Shown here in pieces: positions 56,119 to 64,000 of a stretch of DNA of 64,000 bases (position 1 is the first letter of the stretch; every line of letters starts with the position of its first letter). Made by a program: the position numbers and the translations under genes. The notes under the pieces were generated by a model. The model was not told the origin of the DNA. It searched no databases and saw nothing but the letters and a program-made list of their open reading frames with translations. The stretch is from JBMNKL01 sp050952225 (GTDB taxonomy: Bacteria > Bacillota > Clostridia > Acetivibrionales > DTU013), in NCBI GenBank assembly GCA_050952225.1, contig JBMNKL010000001.1, forward strand, positions 124,001 through 188,000, given 5' to 3'.

Positions 56119-57282
56119 TTACTTAATCGAATTATAAACGGCCGTATTCAGTTCATAATCCGCACTGTTAACCCAATCGTTTACTTTTTTCGTGTAAAGC
56201 TTTTGTTTGACAAAATCGGTTCCGTATTCATAGTATTCCTTGGCGCATTTAAGCCCTACCGGTTCATCCTTGGCATATTTCTCTTCCACCTTGATTATGT
56301 GGTAGCCGGCTGCCGTTTCGACGGGCGTTTGCGTAAATTCGCCGGGTTCAAGTGAAAAGGCGGCGTCTTTAAACTCTTCGTAGAACGAGGCGTCTTTCCC
56401 GAATACATAATCCCCGCCCCTGCTGTTGGAACCTTCGTCCTCTGAGTATTCCTTTACAAGCGTTGCAAAATCCTCCCCGGCTTTTAATTTTTCTATGATA
56501 TCCCCGGCCTTTTTCCTGGCGGCGTCTTTTTCCTCCCGGGTAGCTGATTCGTCGACTTTTACAAGTATATGCCTTGCCCATACCGCTTCTTCGCCGTTGA
56601 CCCTGTAATCAGCTTCTTTATACCAATCCGGGTTTTTTTCGTAATGAGTCTCTACATCTGCCTGTTCGTCAGTAATTTTATCAACTTCCTGCTGCATGAA
56701 TTTTGTTATGATAAAGTTCTCTACCATAAGTTTTCTTACAGTGTCAACAGTTATCCCGTATTGCTCCTTGAGTGCCTTATTTGCCTTTATCTTGTTTCCG
56801 TCTCCGTAAATATCGATATATTTTTCAATATAATCATTAATTGTATTTTTTTCATCGTCTGTCAGTTCGACCTTGGCATCTTTCGCCTTTTTATAAGTCA
56901 CTTTAGCGCTTTTAAGATCGTCAAGAGCTAATTTTTTAGCTACTTCCACCGCATCCTCACCGTCAATTTTCGTTGCCCAGAAAGTCTCCTCGCTGATTGA
57001 CGGGTCTACCATGTATACTTCGTAATACATGTTCTGCTTTCGCATATCCAGCTGAAACCTGAACTCTTCCGTGCTGATTTTTTCACCGTCAATTTTCGCG
57101 ACGTAATTTCCGGTTGCATTAAAATAAACAACAAGGCCGACTGCTGCAGCGACGATAATTGCAACGGCAATCAGGCCGTATTTTACAAAAATGGGCATCA
57201 TCCGTTTTTCTTCGGATGCATTATGGACGGTTTTCTTTTTACTATCGCTTTTACTGATGCTTTTACTAACACTTTTTTTCAA
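56119..57282 (-). CDS. PrsA-like peptidyl-prolyl isomerase, membrane anchored
   Basis: The 387-residue protein has a basic start, one membrane helix (about 33-56), a SurA-like helical part (about 60-215) and a parvulin domain (about 230-340) with ARHILVKVDESATREEKDAARKKA, DFATLVKEYSEDEGSNSRGGD, and FSLEPGEFTQTPVETAAGYHIIKV. Unlike PrsA of Bacillus it has no lipobox Cys. It would fold secreted proteins outside the membrane. It lies between mfd and spoVT, where Bacillus has other genes. Confidence 0.88.
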   Translation of the reverse strand: MKKSVSKSISKSDSKKKTVHNASEEKRMMPIFVKYGLIAVAIIVAAAVGLVVYFNATGNYVAKIDGEKISTEEFRFQLDMRKQNMYYEVYMVDPSISEETFWATKIDGEDAVEVAKKLALDDLKSAKVTYKKAKDAKVELTDDEKNTINDYIEKYIDIYGDGNKIKANKALKEQYGITVDTVRKLMVENFIITKFMQQEVDKITDEQADVETHYEKNPDWYKEADYRVNGEEAVWARHILVKVDESATREEKDAARKKAGDIIEKLKAGEDFATLVKEYSEDEGSNSRGGDYVFGKDASFYEEFKDAAFSLEPGEFTQTPVETAAGYHIIKVEEKYAKDEPVGLKCAKEYYEYGTDFVKQKLYTKKVNDWVNSADYELNTAVYNSIK

Positions 57283-57388
57283 ATCAACCTCTCCCTATCA
57301 AAATAATCCGCAGCGCCTGTTTAAGTGTCTGTTCCCTGAGCAGAATCCAACTGGCATAACGTATTTAGTTTAAGTACATTATAATAGA

Positions 57389-60300
57389 TTATTGCCCTGC
57401 TTCATAGCTTTTTAAATCCTGTAACAAAATCTTAATATTGCCCAGGATATTGTTCTTTTGCTCCGTATCGGGCTTAAATACAATATAAGGTGTCAATCCC
57501 GCGTTAAACAGCAATTGTCTCCTGTATTTTTCCGCAGCCAGGCTGATTGCTTGAAAATCAATATTTTTAGCATTTGACAGGTTGAAAATGACATTGCCTT
57601 TCTTTTCTATTACCGAGGAAAAACCCAGCGAGCTGGCCAGGGCCTTTATGTATGCAATCTTCACCAGGTTTGCCACGGGTTCCGGTATATCACCGAACCT
57701 GTCTGCAAGTTCATCTTCTATATCCTGTACATCACGCTCATCCTGTATCGCGGCGATTTTTTTATACATCTCTATTTTTTTACTTTCATCCCCGATATAT
57801 GAATCGTCAATATACGCATCTATGTTTATGTCAATCGTAGTCTCAGGCTCTTCTTTTCTAACAGGCGTGCCTTTCAATTCGCTGACCGCTTCATCAAGAA
57901 GGCGGCAATACATGTCGTATCCGACAGACTCCATATGTCCGTGCTGTTCGGGTCCGAGCAAATTCCCCGCTCCCCTTATTTCCATATCACGCATTGCTAT
58001 CTTGAAACCGGAGCCCAACTCCGTCAATTCTTTTATAGCCTTTAGCCTTTTTTCGGCAATTTCGGAAACAACCCTGTCCTTTTTATAAGTAATATAGACA
58101 TAGGCCAGCCTGTTGGAACGCCCCACTCTTCCTCTCAGCTGGTATAACTGTGCAAGGCCCAGCTTATCCGCATCCTCGACAATGAGTGTGTTCACGTTCG
58201 GCATATCCAGGCCTGACTCAATGATAGTCGTACATACCAGTATATCATACTTGCCCCTGATAAAATCAAGCATCACTTCTTCCAGGCTTCGCTCGTCCAT
58301 TTGTCCATGGGCTACCGCTACCCTTGCATCAGGGACAATTTCCTGTATTTCGTAAGCTTTGCTGTCAATCGACCTGACGCGGTTATACAGGTAGAATACC
58401 TGCCCCTGCCTTCCCAGCTCCCTGATAATCGCGTCTTTTATGACATCCTTGTTGTACTCCATCACATAGGTCTGTACCGGGTATCTCTCCTCGGGCGGGT
58501 CTTCTATAATGCTTATATCCCTGATACCGGTCAGCGACATGTGCAGTGTGCGCGGAATAGGGGTAGCGGTCAGTGTCAGCACATCCACACCCGGCGCAAG
58601 ATTTTTCAGGCGCTCCTTGTGGAATACCCCGAAGCGGTGCTCCTCATCAATCACAAGCAATCCCAGGTCCTTAAAGTATACATCTTTCTGGAGCAGCCGG
58701 TGAGTCCCTATAAGGACATCCACGTTGCCCGATTTTACATCTTTCAGGATACGCTTCTGTTCGGATTTTGTCCTGAAGCGGCTGATAACTTCCACGGTAA
58801 CCGGGAAATCTTTAAACCTGTCTACAAAATTATTATAATGCTGTTGTGCCAGTATCGTAGTCGGCACCAGGTACGCCGCCTGCTTTCCGTCCATAACGGC
58901 TTTGAAAATGGCGCGAACGGCAACCTCAGTTTTCCCGTATCCTACATCCCCGCATAACAGCCTGTCCATAACCTTGACGGATTCCATATCTTTCTTGATT
59001 TCATCCACGCACCTGAGTTGGTCGTCCGTTTCCTCGTAAGGAAATTGCTCCTCAAACTGCCTTTGCCATACGGTATCACTGGAATAGGCAAACCCGCCGC
59101 CCGCCTGCCTCTGTGCATACAGTTTTATAAGCTCGGCGGCAAGCTCTTTCAGCGACTCCTTGACCCTGCTTTTTGTCTTCAGCCACTCGGTTCCGCCCAG
59201 CTTGTTGATTTTCGGCCGTTTTCCCTCCGAGCCGATATATTTCTGTATAAGATCCAACTGGCTTGTAGGTATATATAAAAAAGCGTCGCCCTGGTAGCGT
59301 ATTTTGAAATAATCCTTTTTTACGCCCTCAACAGTCAGCTTTTCAATACCGATGTACTGGCCGATTCCATGGGACTGGTGTACGACATAGTCCCCGACGC
59401 TCAGGTCAGAAAACGCGCTTATCGGGCTTCCTTTATATTTTCCTGATACTCTTGCCCTCTTTTTGCGATCCTGTCCGAATACTTCCATGTCGCTGACAAC
59501 GACGAAGCCGATAGCCGGGTATTCGAACCCTTTATGCAAGCTTCCGCGCGTAATAACGATTTGTCCCGGCTTAACAGGTTCAGTCACTCTTTCCGCAAAT
59601 GACGCCTCTATTCCCCTGGACAACAGCGTATCTCTCAACCGCTCCCCGCGCCCTTTTGTCCCTGAAAGAAGCAATACCCTGCTTTTTTTCTTTTTCCACC
59701 CGGCAAGGGACTCTTCCAGCAGGCTTATGTTGCCCTGGAACGGCCCGACGGTTACGGCAGGAATTTCGTATGCTTTTGTGCCTTTTAAAACAGGTTTTCC
59801 GGCATTTAGTGAATTAAGAAAGAAAGTCTTTCTTTTCTCAAGTCTTGCAAGAAGTCCGTCAAAACTAAAGAACATGCTGGCGCTTTGCGGCAGCAACTGA
59901 CCCTTCTCTATCAGCGCCTTGCATATCTCTTCGTGTTCCAGCATGAGGTTTTCCAGTCTTTGCCCGTGTCTTTCAGGTTCATCGATAAACACCATCACAT
60001 CCCGACCGGCATAATCCAGCAGCGTAAACGGCTCGTCCGCTATATACGTGATATACCTGTCAATTCCGGGAAAATACCATTCCTCTTTAATGCGTTCAAT
60101 ATCCGCGCCAATCTTTCCGGACAGGGTACGGTTACTTTTCGCCGTTTCTTCCAAGTCGCGGCTGATAGCGCTGATAATGCCCTGTTTCTTTTCTTCCGGG
60201 TAAATGATTTCCCTCGCAGGCAGTATCCGCACGGATTTCAACATCTCTGTAGACCTTTGGGTGTTTACGTCGAATTTTCTTATGGAGTCAACTTCATCTC

Positions 60301-60889
60301 CAAACAATTCAAGCCTTACGCCGCTATCCGCATCTATGGAAAATGCATCCAGAATTCCGCCCCTGATTGCAAACTGGCCGCGTTTTTCAACTGTTTCCAC
60401 CCTTTCGTAAGCCATCATTACAAGCCTTCGCGATATGGCATCCAGGTCGATGCGGCTGTTAATATCAGCCTCAAGCACACTATTGCGCAAAATTCCGGGA
60501 TGAACAAGCTTATGAGATACCGCTTCCGCCGAAGCAACAATAAAAGCGTATTCGTCCCGCATAACCCTGTCGAGGACGGCAAGTCTCCGGTAAACAATAT
60601 CATTGCTGCTGGCTTCCACGTCATACAGCATTATCTCTTTATTGGGGTAAAAAAGGACATTATCTCCCCAAAAGAAGGTAAAGTCCTCAAATAGCTTCCT
60701 TGCCTGCATTTCGTTAAATGTGACAAAGATGCCCTTATAACCGGAGTGACAACAAAGGGCATGACAAATATGGGCTTTCTGTGATTCAGACAGCCCTGTG
60801 ATATTTACTGGCGCGGTATAGCTTTTGGCATTGGATAAAACCTGCCGGTATTCTTCAAGTTCAAGCAGCGGGTTAATGAAATTTATCAT
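57389..60889 (-). CDS. mfd: Transcription-repair coupling factor Mfd
   Basis: The 1166-residue protein has a UvrB-like N-terminal part, the RNA polymerase interaction domain, a SF2 translocase with Walker A LLCGDVGYGKTEVA, VIDEEHRFGVFHKE and LTATPIPRTLHMSL, then the C-terminal TRCF domain. Mfd removes stalled RNA polymerase and recruits UvrA. The length is normal. It follows pth by 25 bases, as in Bacillus. Confidence 0.97.
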   Translation of the reverse strand: MINFINPLLELEEYRQVLSNAKSYTAPVNITGLSESQKAHICHALCCHSGYKGIFVTFNEMQARKLFEDFTFFWGDNVLFYPNKEIMLYDVEASSNDIVYRRLAVLDRVMRDEYAFIVASAEAVSHKLVHPGILRNSVLEADINSRIDLDAISRRLVMMAYERVETVEKRGQFAIRGGILDAFSIDADSGVRLELFGDEVDSIRKFDVNTQRSTEMLKSVRILPAREIIYPEEKKQGIISAISRDLEETAKSNRTLSGKIGADIERIKEEWYFPGIDRYITYIADEPFTLLDYAGRDVMVFIDEPERHGQRLENLMLEHEEICKALIEKGQLLPQSASMFFSFDGLLARLEKRKTFFLNSLNAGKPVLKGTKAYEIPAVTVGPFQGNISLLEESLAGWKKKKSRVLLLSGTKGRGERLRDTLLSRGIEASFAERVTEPVKPGQIVITRGSLHKGFEYPAIGFVVVSDMEVFGQDRKKRARVSGKYKGSPISAFSDLSVGDYVVHQSHGIGQYIGIEKLTVEGVKKDYFKIRYQGDAFLYIPTSQLDLIQKYIGSEGKRPKINKLGGTEWLKTKSRVKESLKELAAELIKLYAQRQAGGGFAYSSDTVWQRQFEEQFPYEETDDQLRCVDEIKKDMESVKVMDRLLCGDVGYGKTEVAVRAIFKAVMDGKQAAYLVPTTILAQQHYNNFVDRFKDFPVTVEVISRFRTKSEQKRILKDVKSGNVDVLIGTHRLLQKDVYFKDLGLLVIDEEHRFGVFHKERLKNLAPGVDVLTLTATPIPRTLHMSLTGIRDISIIEDPPEERYPVQTYVMEYNKDVIKDAIIRELGRQGQVFYLYNRVRSIDSKAYEIQEIVPDARVAVAHGQMDERSLEEVMLDFIRGKYDILVCTTIIESGLDMPNVNTLIVEDADKLGLAQLYQLRGRVGRSNRLAYVYITYKKDRVVSEIAEKRLKAIKELTELGSGFKIAMRDMEIRGAGNLLGPEQHGHMESVGYDMYCRLLDEAVSELKGTPVRKEEPETTIDINIDAYIDDSYIGDESKKIEMYKKIAAIQDERDVQDIEDELADRFGDIPEPVANLVKIAYIKALASSLGFSSVIEKKGNVIFNLSNAKNIDFQAISLAAEKYRRQLLFNAGLTPYIVFKPDTEQKNNILGNIKILLQDLKSYEAGQ

Positions 60890-60914
60890 AAAACCTTCCG
60901 TGCGTGTTAGTGTT

Positions 60915-61505
60915 TCAGTCCTCCGTAATATGCCTGTTCCCGTTATAAAGGTTCATAGCGGTATTTATGCCCGATTCCACAATCGTGATGGCAGCCTCGG
61001 CAGCCATTTCAACACTTCTGCCTATAATACCGGCTTCGTCGGCATTGAACCTGGCCAGTACATAATCCGCAAGCTCCCAACCTTCCGGTGCGTTCCCTAT
61101 TCCGATCCTTATACGGGGAAACTCATCCGATTGCAGTTGGTATATTATGGATTTCATGCCGTTATGCGTACCTGAGCTGCCACCGGGACGAATCCTTAAA
61201 GTCCCGGCCGGAAGATCCGCATCATCATATATCACTATAATGTTTCCCACGGGAATCCTGTACCATTCAACAATTTCCCTCAGGCATTCGCCGCTCAGGT
61301 TCATGAATGTCTGCGGCTTGACCAGTAAAACTTTTTTGCCTTTTATGGCACCTTCCCCGATAAGGCCCTTGTATTTTAAACGGTTTACCTTTATCCCCGT
61401 TTTCTCCGCAAGAACGTCTATCACAGCAAACCCGACATTATGCCTGGTATTCTCATATTTATTTCCCGGATTGCCCAGACCTGCAATAACGGTCAGTTTT
61501 TCCAA
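60915..61505 (-). CDS. pth: Peptidyl-tRNA hydrolase
   Basis: About 196 residues, starting MEKLTVIAGLGNPGNKYENTRHNVGFAVID (His in TRHNVG, Asp in DDADLPAGT), with SSGTHNGMKSIIYQL, cleaving peptidyl-tRNA in the cytosol. The start could be TTG 61505 or GTG 61508; both are preceded by GGGGG. Gene order prs-pth-mfd is conserved. Confidence 0.95.
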   Translation of the reverse strand: MEKLTVIAGLGNPGNKYENTRHNVGFAVIDVLAEKTGIKVNRLKYKGLIGEGAIKGKKVLLVKPQTFMNLSGECLREIVEWYRIPVGNIIVIYDDADLPAGTLRIRPGGSSGTHNGMKSIIYQLQSDEFPRIRIGIGNAPEGWELADYVLARFNADEAGIIGRSVEMAAEAAITIVESGINTAMNLYNGNRHITED

Positions 61506-61524
61506 CACAGCACCCCCGAACTGC

Positions 61525-62487
61525 TTATTCCCTTTGCGTAAAAAGTGTGCTGATGGAAATATCACCGTATATTCTTTCAATTGCCTCCGCAAATATGGGG
61601 GCTATAGATATGGATTTTATTTTATCCGTTGGCTTGTCCCCAGGCAAAGGAATCGTATTGAGCGTTACGACTTCTTTCACAAGGGAATCCCTGATTCTCT
61701 CAAAGGCAGGCCCCGAGAAAACTCCATGCGTGCAGCATGCATAAACTTCTTTTGCTCCCATTTGAGTCAATACCTCACTGGCATTGACAATTGTTCCCGC
61801 GGTGTCTATCAGGTCGTCTATAAGTATCGCTCTTTTACCGTTGATATCTCCTATTACATTCATAATCTCGCTTACATTCGCTTTCGGCCTTCTCTTGTCT
61901 ATTATGGCTATCGGGATGTCCAGCCATTCCGCAAATTTTCTCGTCCGGGTAACGCCGCCCACATCCGGCGATACCGCTACGAGGTCATGGGTATCGCCCA
62001 GCCTTTCCCGGAAATAATTCGCCAGTACGGGAACACCTAACAGGTGATCCACAGGTATATCAAAAAAGCCCTGCAGCTGCGGGGTGTGCAAATCCATTGT
62101 AAGGATCCTGTCCGCACCTGCAACCGTGATAAGATTTGCAACCAGTTTTGCCGAAATAGGGTCCCTTGCCTTTGCTTTCCTGTCCTGGCGCGCATATCCG
62201 AAGTATGGTATTACCGCGGTAATCCTTCCCGCAGAAGCTCTCTTCAGCGCATCTATCATTATAAGCAGCTCCACCAGGTTGTCGTTTACAGGCGCACATG
62301 TGGATTGTATAACAAAAACATCGGAGCCCCTTACTACTTCTCCAATGTTGATGGCAGTTTCCCCGTCGCTGAACTTGCCTACCGTCGCTATTCCCAACGC
62401 CAAACCTATCTTTTCGGCGATTTCCTCGGCAAGAAGCCGGTTGGAATTTCCGGCGAATATTTTGATGTCTTTCCCGTGCACGTTCAT
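61525..62487 (-). CDS. prs: Ribose-phosphate pyrophosphokinase
   Basis: The 320-residue PRPP synthase starts with MNVHGKDIKIFAGNSNRLLAEEI and has the PRPP-binding loop, FGYARQDRKAKARDPISAKLVANLI, and the C-terminal AILIDDLIDTAGTI. It provides PRPP for purine, pyrimidine and histidine synthesis. It follows the glmU-like gene by 18 bases. Confidence 0.97.
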   Translation of the reverse strand: MNVHGKDIKIFAGNSNRLLAEEIAEKIGLALGIATVGKFSDGETAINIGEVVRGSDVFVIQSTCAPVNDNLVELLIMIDALKRASAGRITAVIPYFGYARQDRKAKARDPISAKLVANLITVAGADRILTMDLHTPQLQGFFDIPVDHLLGVPVLANYFRERLGDTHDLVAVSPDVGGVTRTRKFAEWLDIPIAIIDKRRPKANVSEIMNVIGDINGKRAILIDDLIDTAGTIVNASEVLTQMGAKEVYACCTHGVFSGPAFERIRDSLVKEVVTLNTIPLPGDKPTDKIKSISIAPIFAEAIERIYGDISISTLFTQRE

Positions 62488-62505
62488 TAGTTTGATCCCC
62501 TTTTG

Positions 62506-63261
62506 CTATAATGATGAGTGTTCTCTGCTGGTTCTTTTTTTCAGGACAGCCGAAACCTCCTTAAGCTGCGCCGGATCATTAACCCCAAGCACTTCGTCGC
62601 TGTCCTCCGCTTTATATGTCCCTACGCTATAACCCTTCGAAATCATTATTTCAATTAAATCCGTCAGGTAATACTCCCCCTGGTTGTTATCGTTGCTGAG
62701 GAGTTCTATCGTCTCGGCAAGCTCTTTGGATGAAAAAACGTACATGCCCGAATTGATTTCCTTTATTTCCTTTTCACTGCCGCTTGCATCCCTGTGCTCG
62801 ACAATTCTTAGAAGGTTGCCGTTTTCATCCCTGACAATGCGCCCATAGCCGGTCGCATCTTCCATGACTGCCGTGATGACAACTGCCTTGTAATCTCCGC
62901 ATTTTGCGTGTTCAATTGCTCTTTTTATTGTATTGGCTGAAATAAGCGGGGTATCTCCATATAATACAAGGATATATCCGTCGCCCTCGCTATAATAACA
63001 TCTGGCCTGCCGTACGGCATGGCCGGTGCCGAGCTGCTGTTGCTGAAAAACATACTCGACCCTGTCTCCCATGTATTTCATAACCTGTTCGGCTTTATGG
63101 CCTACTACGGCGACGCACTTCTCAATACCCGCACGGCGTACCGCTTTATATACCCATTCAATCATAGCTTTGCCGCAAACCAGATGCAGTGCTTTTGCTT
63201 TTTTCGATTTCATTCTTTTGCCTTCACCGGCAGCAAGTATTAAAGCGGTTACCTGTTGCAT
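62506..63261 (-). CDS. glmU: GlmU-like nucleotidyltransferase lacking the acetyltransferase domain
   Basis: About 251 residues from ATG 63261: the uridylyltransferase start LILAAGEGKRMKSKKAKALH, GTGHAVRQA, LYGDTPLI and NSGMYVFSSKEL, as in the N-terminal domain of GlmU. Full GlmU has about 460 residues with a C-terminal left-handed beta-helix; here the stop comes where that domain would begin. The upstream neighbour spoVG and downstream prs match the Bacillus order. Thus it is either a real single-domain enzyme or a truncated GlmU; GlcN-1-P acetylation would need another gene. Confidence 0.88.
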   Translation of the reverse strand: MQQVTALILAAGEGKRMKSKKAKALHLVCGKAMIEWVYKAVRRAGIEKCVAVVGHKAEQVMKYMGDRVEYVFQQQQLGTGHAVRQARCYYSEGDGYILVLYGDTPLISANTIKRAIEHAKCGDYKAVVITAVMEDATGYGRIVRDENGNLLRIVEHRDASGSEKEIKEINSGMYVFSSKELAETIELLSNDNNQGEYYLTDLIEIMISKGYSVGTYKAEDSDEVLGVNDPAQLKEVSAVLKKRTSREHSSL

Positions 63262-63325
63262 TTTACAATGTGTCCTTTCATATCCCGCATATATTATCAC
63301 ACTTTTTATATCTTTTTTCAATAAT

Positions 63326-63353
63326 AAAAAGACACTTCTTACAAAGTGCCTTT
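63326..63353 (-). terminator. Rho-independent terminator after spoVG
   Basis: On the minus strand GGCACTT pairs with AAGTGTC (one GT) with a six-base loop and a T run. It lies 14 bases after the spoVG stop. Confidence 0.75.
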
Positions 63354-63367
63354 TGGATTTCTTCTCT

Positions 63368-63733
63368 CTATTCTTCTGTTGTTCCTTCGGCTGTTTCTTC
63401 GGTTGTCTCTTCTGTATTTTCCTCTGTAGTTGTTTCCTCCGTCGTTTCTTCTGTTGTTTTTTCAGTTATTTCCTCAGTCGCTACGATTGAATGATATTTA
63501 TCCAGTATCGCTCTTTGTATCTTTTCACGTGTGACAGCATTGATCGGGTGCGCAATATCTTTAAACTCCCCGTCGGGCGTTTTTCTGCTTGGCATCGCAA
63601 TGAAAAGGCCGTTCTGGCTCTCTATAACCTTGATGTCATGCACAACAAACTCGTTATCAAAAGTTACTGATACGACCGCTTTCATTTTACCCTCAACGTC
63701 GATTCTCCTAATGCGGACATCCGTTATTTCCAT
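63368..63733 (-). CDS. spoVG: SpoVG septation regulator with Thr/Glu-rich tail
   Basis: Residues 1-84 match SpoVG (MEITDVRIRRIDVEGKMKAVVSVTFDNEFVVHDIKVIE, FIAMPSRKTPDGEFKDIAHPI), an RNA/DNA-binding regulator of sporulation, division and surface genes. Residues about 87-121 are a repeat of Glu-Glu-Thr-Thr units that is not part of the common family. A SigH-like promoter lies upstream, as in Bacillus, where spoVG is a classic SigH gene. It ends at a terminator before the glmU-like gene. Confidence 0.94.
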   Translation of the reverse strand: MEITDVRIRRIDVEGKMKAVVSVTFDNEFVVHDIKVIESQNGLFIAMPSRKTPDGEFKDIAHPINAVTREKIQRAILDKYHSIVATEEITEKTTEETTEETTTEENTEETTEETAEGTTEE

Positions 63734-63771
63734 TATCTGCTACCACCTTCCAAAAGTATAGTGTACATTAT

Positions 63772-63798
63772 ATATTCTATATAAAACACCATTTTCCT
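63772..63798 (-). promoter_or_regulatory. Candidate SigH promoter of spoVG
   Basis: On the minus strand AGGAAAA (63792-63798), 13 bases and AGAATAT (63772-63778) resemble the SigH pattern (AGGA...GAAT) and lie 39 bases before the spoVG ATG. Confidence 0.6.
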
Positions 63799-63872
63799 TC
63801 TTTCATGGTTTACATTTTTAATATATAGGGGTTTTTTTACGCATCCGGATAGTCCATATGACAAATTATCCC

Positions 63873-64000
63873 TTATCTGTTGGCGGAACTCGGGCTTATT
63901 TTTACAATTCCTCTTTCTTCATCGACCTCATGCAGCGTAAGAAGTGAAAACCGGTTGTTTACGAGTTTTTTTGAAGGTTCTGCCGTCTGAACCAGCACAT
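63873..64000 (-). CDS. purR: C-terminus of PurR-like purine operon repressor, partial
   Basis: Only the last 42 residues are present, read as VLVQTAEPSKKLVNNRFSLLTLHEVDEERGIVKISPSS and ending at 63873-63875. The pattern T-x-x-P-x-x-K-L-V and the following SLLTL and D-E repeats match the end of PurR of Bacillota. Order purR-spoVG-glmU-prs supports this. The rest lies beyond the right edge. Confidence 0.72.
   Translation of the reverse strand, partial: VLVQTAEPSKKLVNNRFSLLTLHEVDEERGIVKISPSSANR

Noticed and set aside
63400..63480. CRISPR-like or tandem repeat array
   Set aside because: The repeated DNA is coding for the Glu-Thr tail of SpoVG and has no spacer structure.
1..64000. tRNA or rRNA genes
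   Set aside because: I did not see a cloverleaf with TTC-type loop and CCA end, or rRNA blocks, but a covariance search was not possible.

Overview
The window reads as chromosomal DNA from an endospore-forming, flagellated member of the Clostridia (Bacillota). The evidence is spoIIE, spoVT and spoVG, a SAM-I riboswitch in front of metK, Shine-Dalgarno sites close to AGGAGG, and two gene blocks in Bacillus-like order: comFC-yvyF-flgM-flgN-flgK-flgL-yviE-fliW-csrA-hag...flaG-fliD-fliS-fliT and purR-spoVG-glmU-prs-pth-mfd-...-spoVT. Assignment to a cellulolytic-type clostridial lineage would be a guess. I saw no rRNA or tRNA genes, CRISPR array, insertion sequence or prophage.

Layout. (1) 1-5530, minus strand: a Tad/Flp-type pilus or secretion operon that opens with an unusual Ser/Thr kinase fused to a TadZ/CpaE-like domain, followed by CpaF/TadA ATPase, TadB, TadC, a small prepilin-like protein and a pseudopilin-like gene cut by the window edge. 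(2) 5531-7012: a GC-rich intergenic repeat and an alpha/beta hydrolase on the plus strand. (3) 7013-10280, minus: fliT-like, fliS, fliD, flaG. (4) 10467-13436, plus: a wlbA-wlbB-wlbC-like set for a diacetamido uronic acid nucleotide sugar. (5) 13483-24528, minus: a nine-gene operon with two large TPR/glycosyltransferase proteins, a Gfo/Idh oxidoreductase, an LpxD-like N-acyltransferase, a FabG-like SDR, an acyl carrier protein, an AMP-ligase, and a LuxE-like plus LuxC-like acid-reductase pair. (6) 24660-26573: hflC and hflK. (7) 26798-37208, minus: two tandem short flagellin genes, csrA, fliW, yviE, flgL, two flgK paralogues, flgN, flgM, yvyF and comFC. (8) 37189-64000, minus: housekeeping and sporulation genes (recD2, metK, ftsH, hpt, tilS, dnaB, rplI, gdpP, mazG-like, pheA, rpsR-ssb-rpsF, spoIIE, spoVT, a prsA-like foldase, mfd, pth, prs, glmU-like, spoVG, end of purR).

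How it fits together. Regions 4 and 5 sit exactly where Bacillus has hag next to flaG, so they look like a flagellin glycosylation island inserted into a conserved flagellar locus. Promoters matching the SigD (sigma-28) pattern TAAA-N15/16-GCCGATAT lie in front of both flagellins, flgM, the nine-gene operon, and (weaker) flaG-fliD and wlbA. This ties the sugar/acyl genes to late flagellar expression. The most novel-looking items are the LuxC/LuxE/ACP acylation cassette, a von Willebrand A-like domain inserted in one FlgK paralogue, and the kinase-TadZ fusion.

Caution: at least 25 frame breaks lie between about 6.7 and 34.3 kb and none outside it. Most are one-base indels in or near short homopolymers, and the conserved protein resumes after each. 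Sequencing or assembly errors are the simplest reading, but decay of the motility region cannot be excluded. Broken genes are listed as single features spanning all frames.
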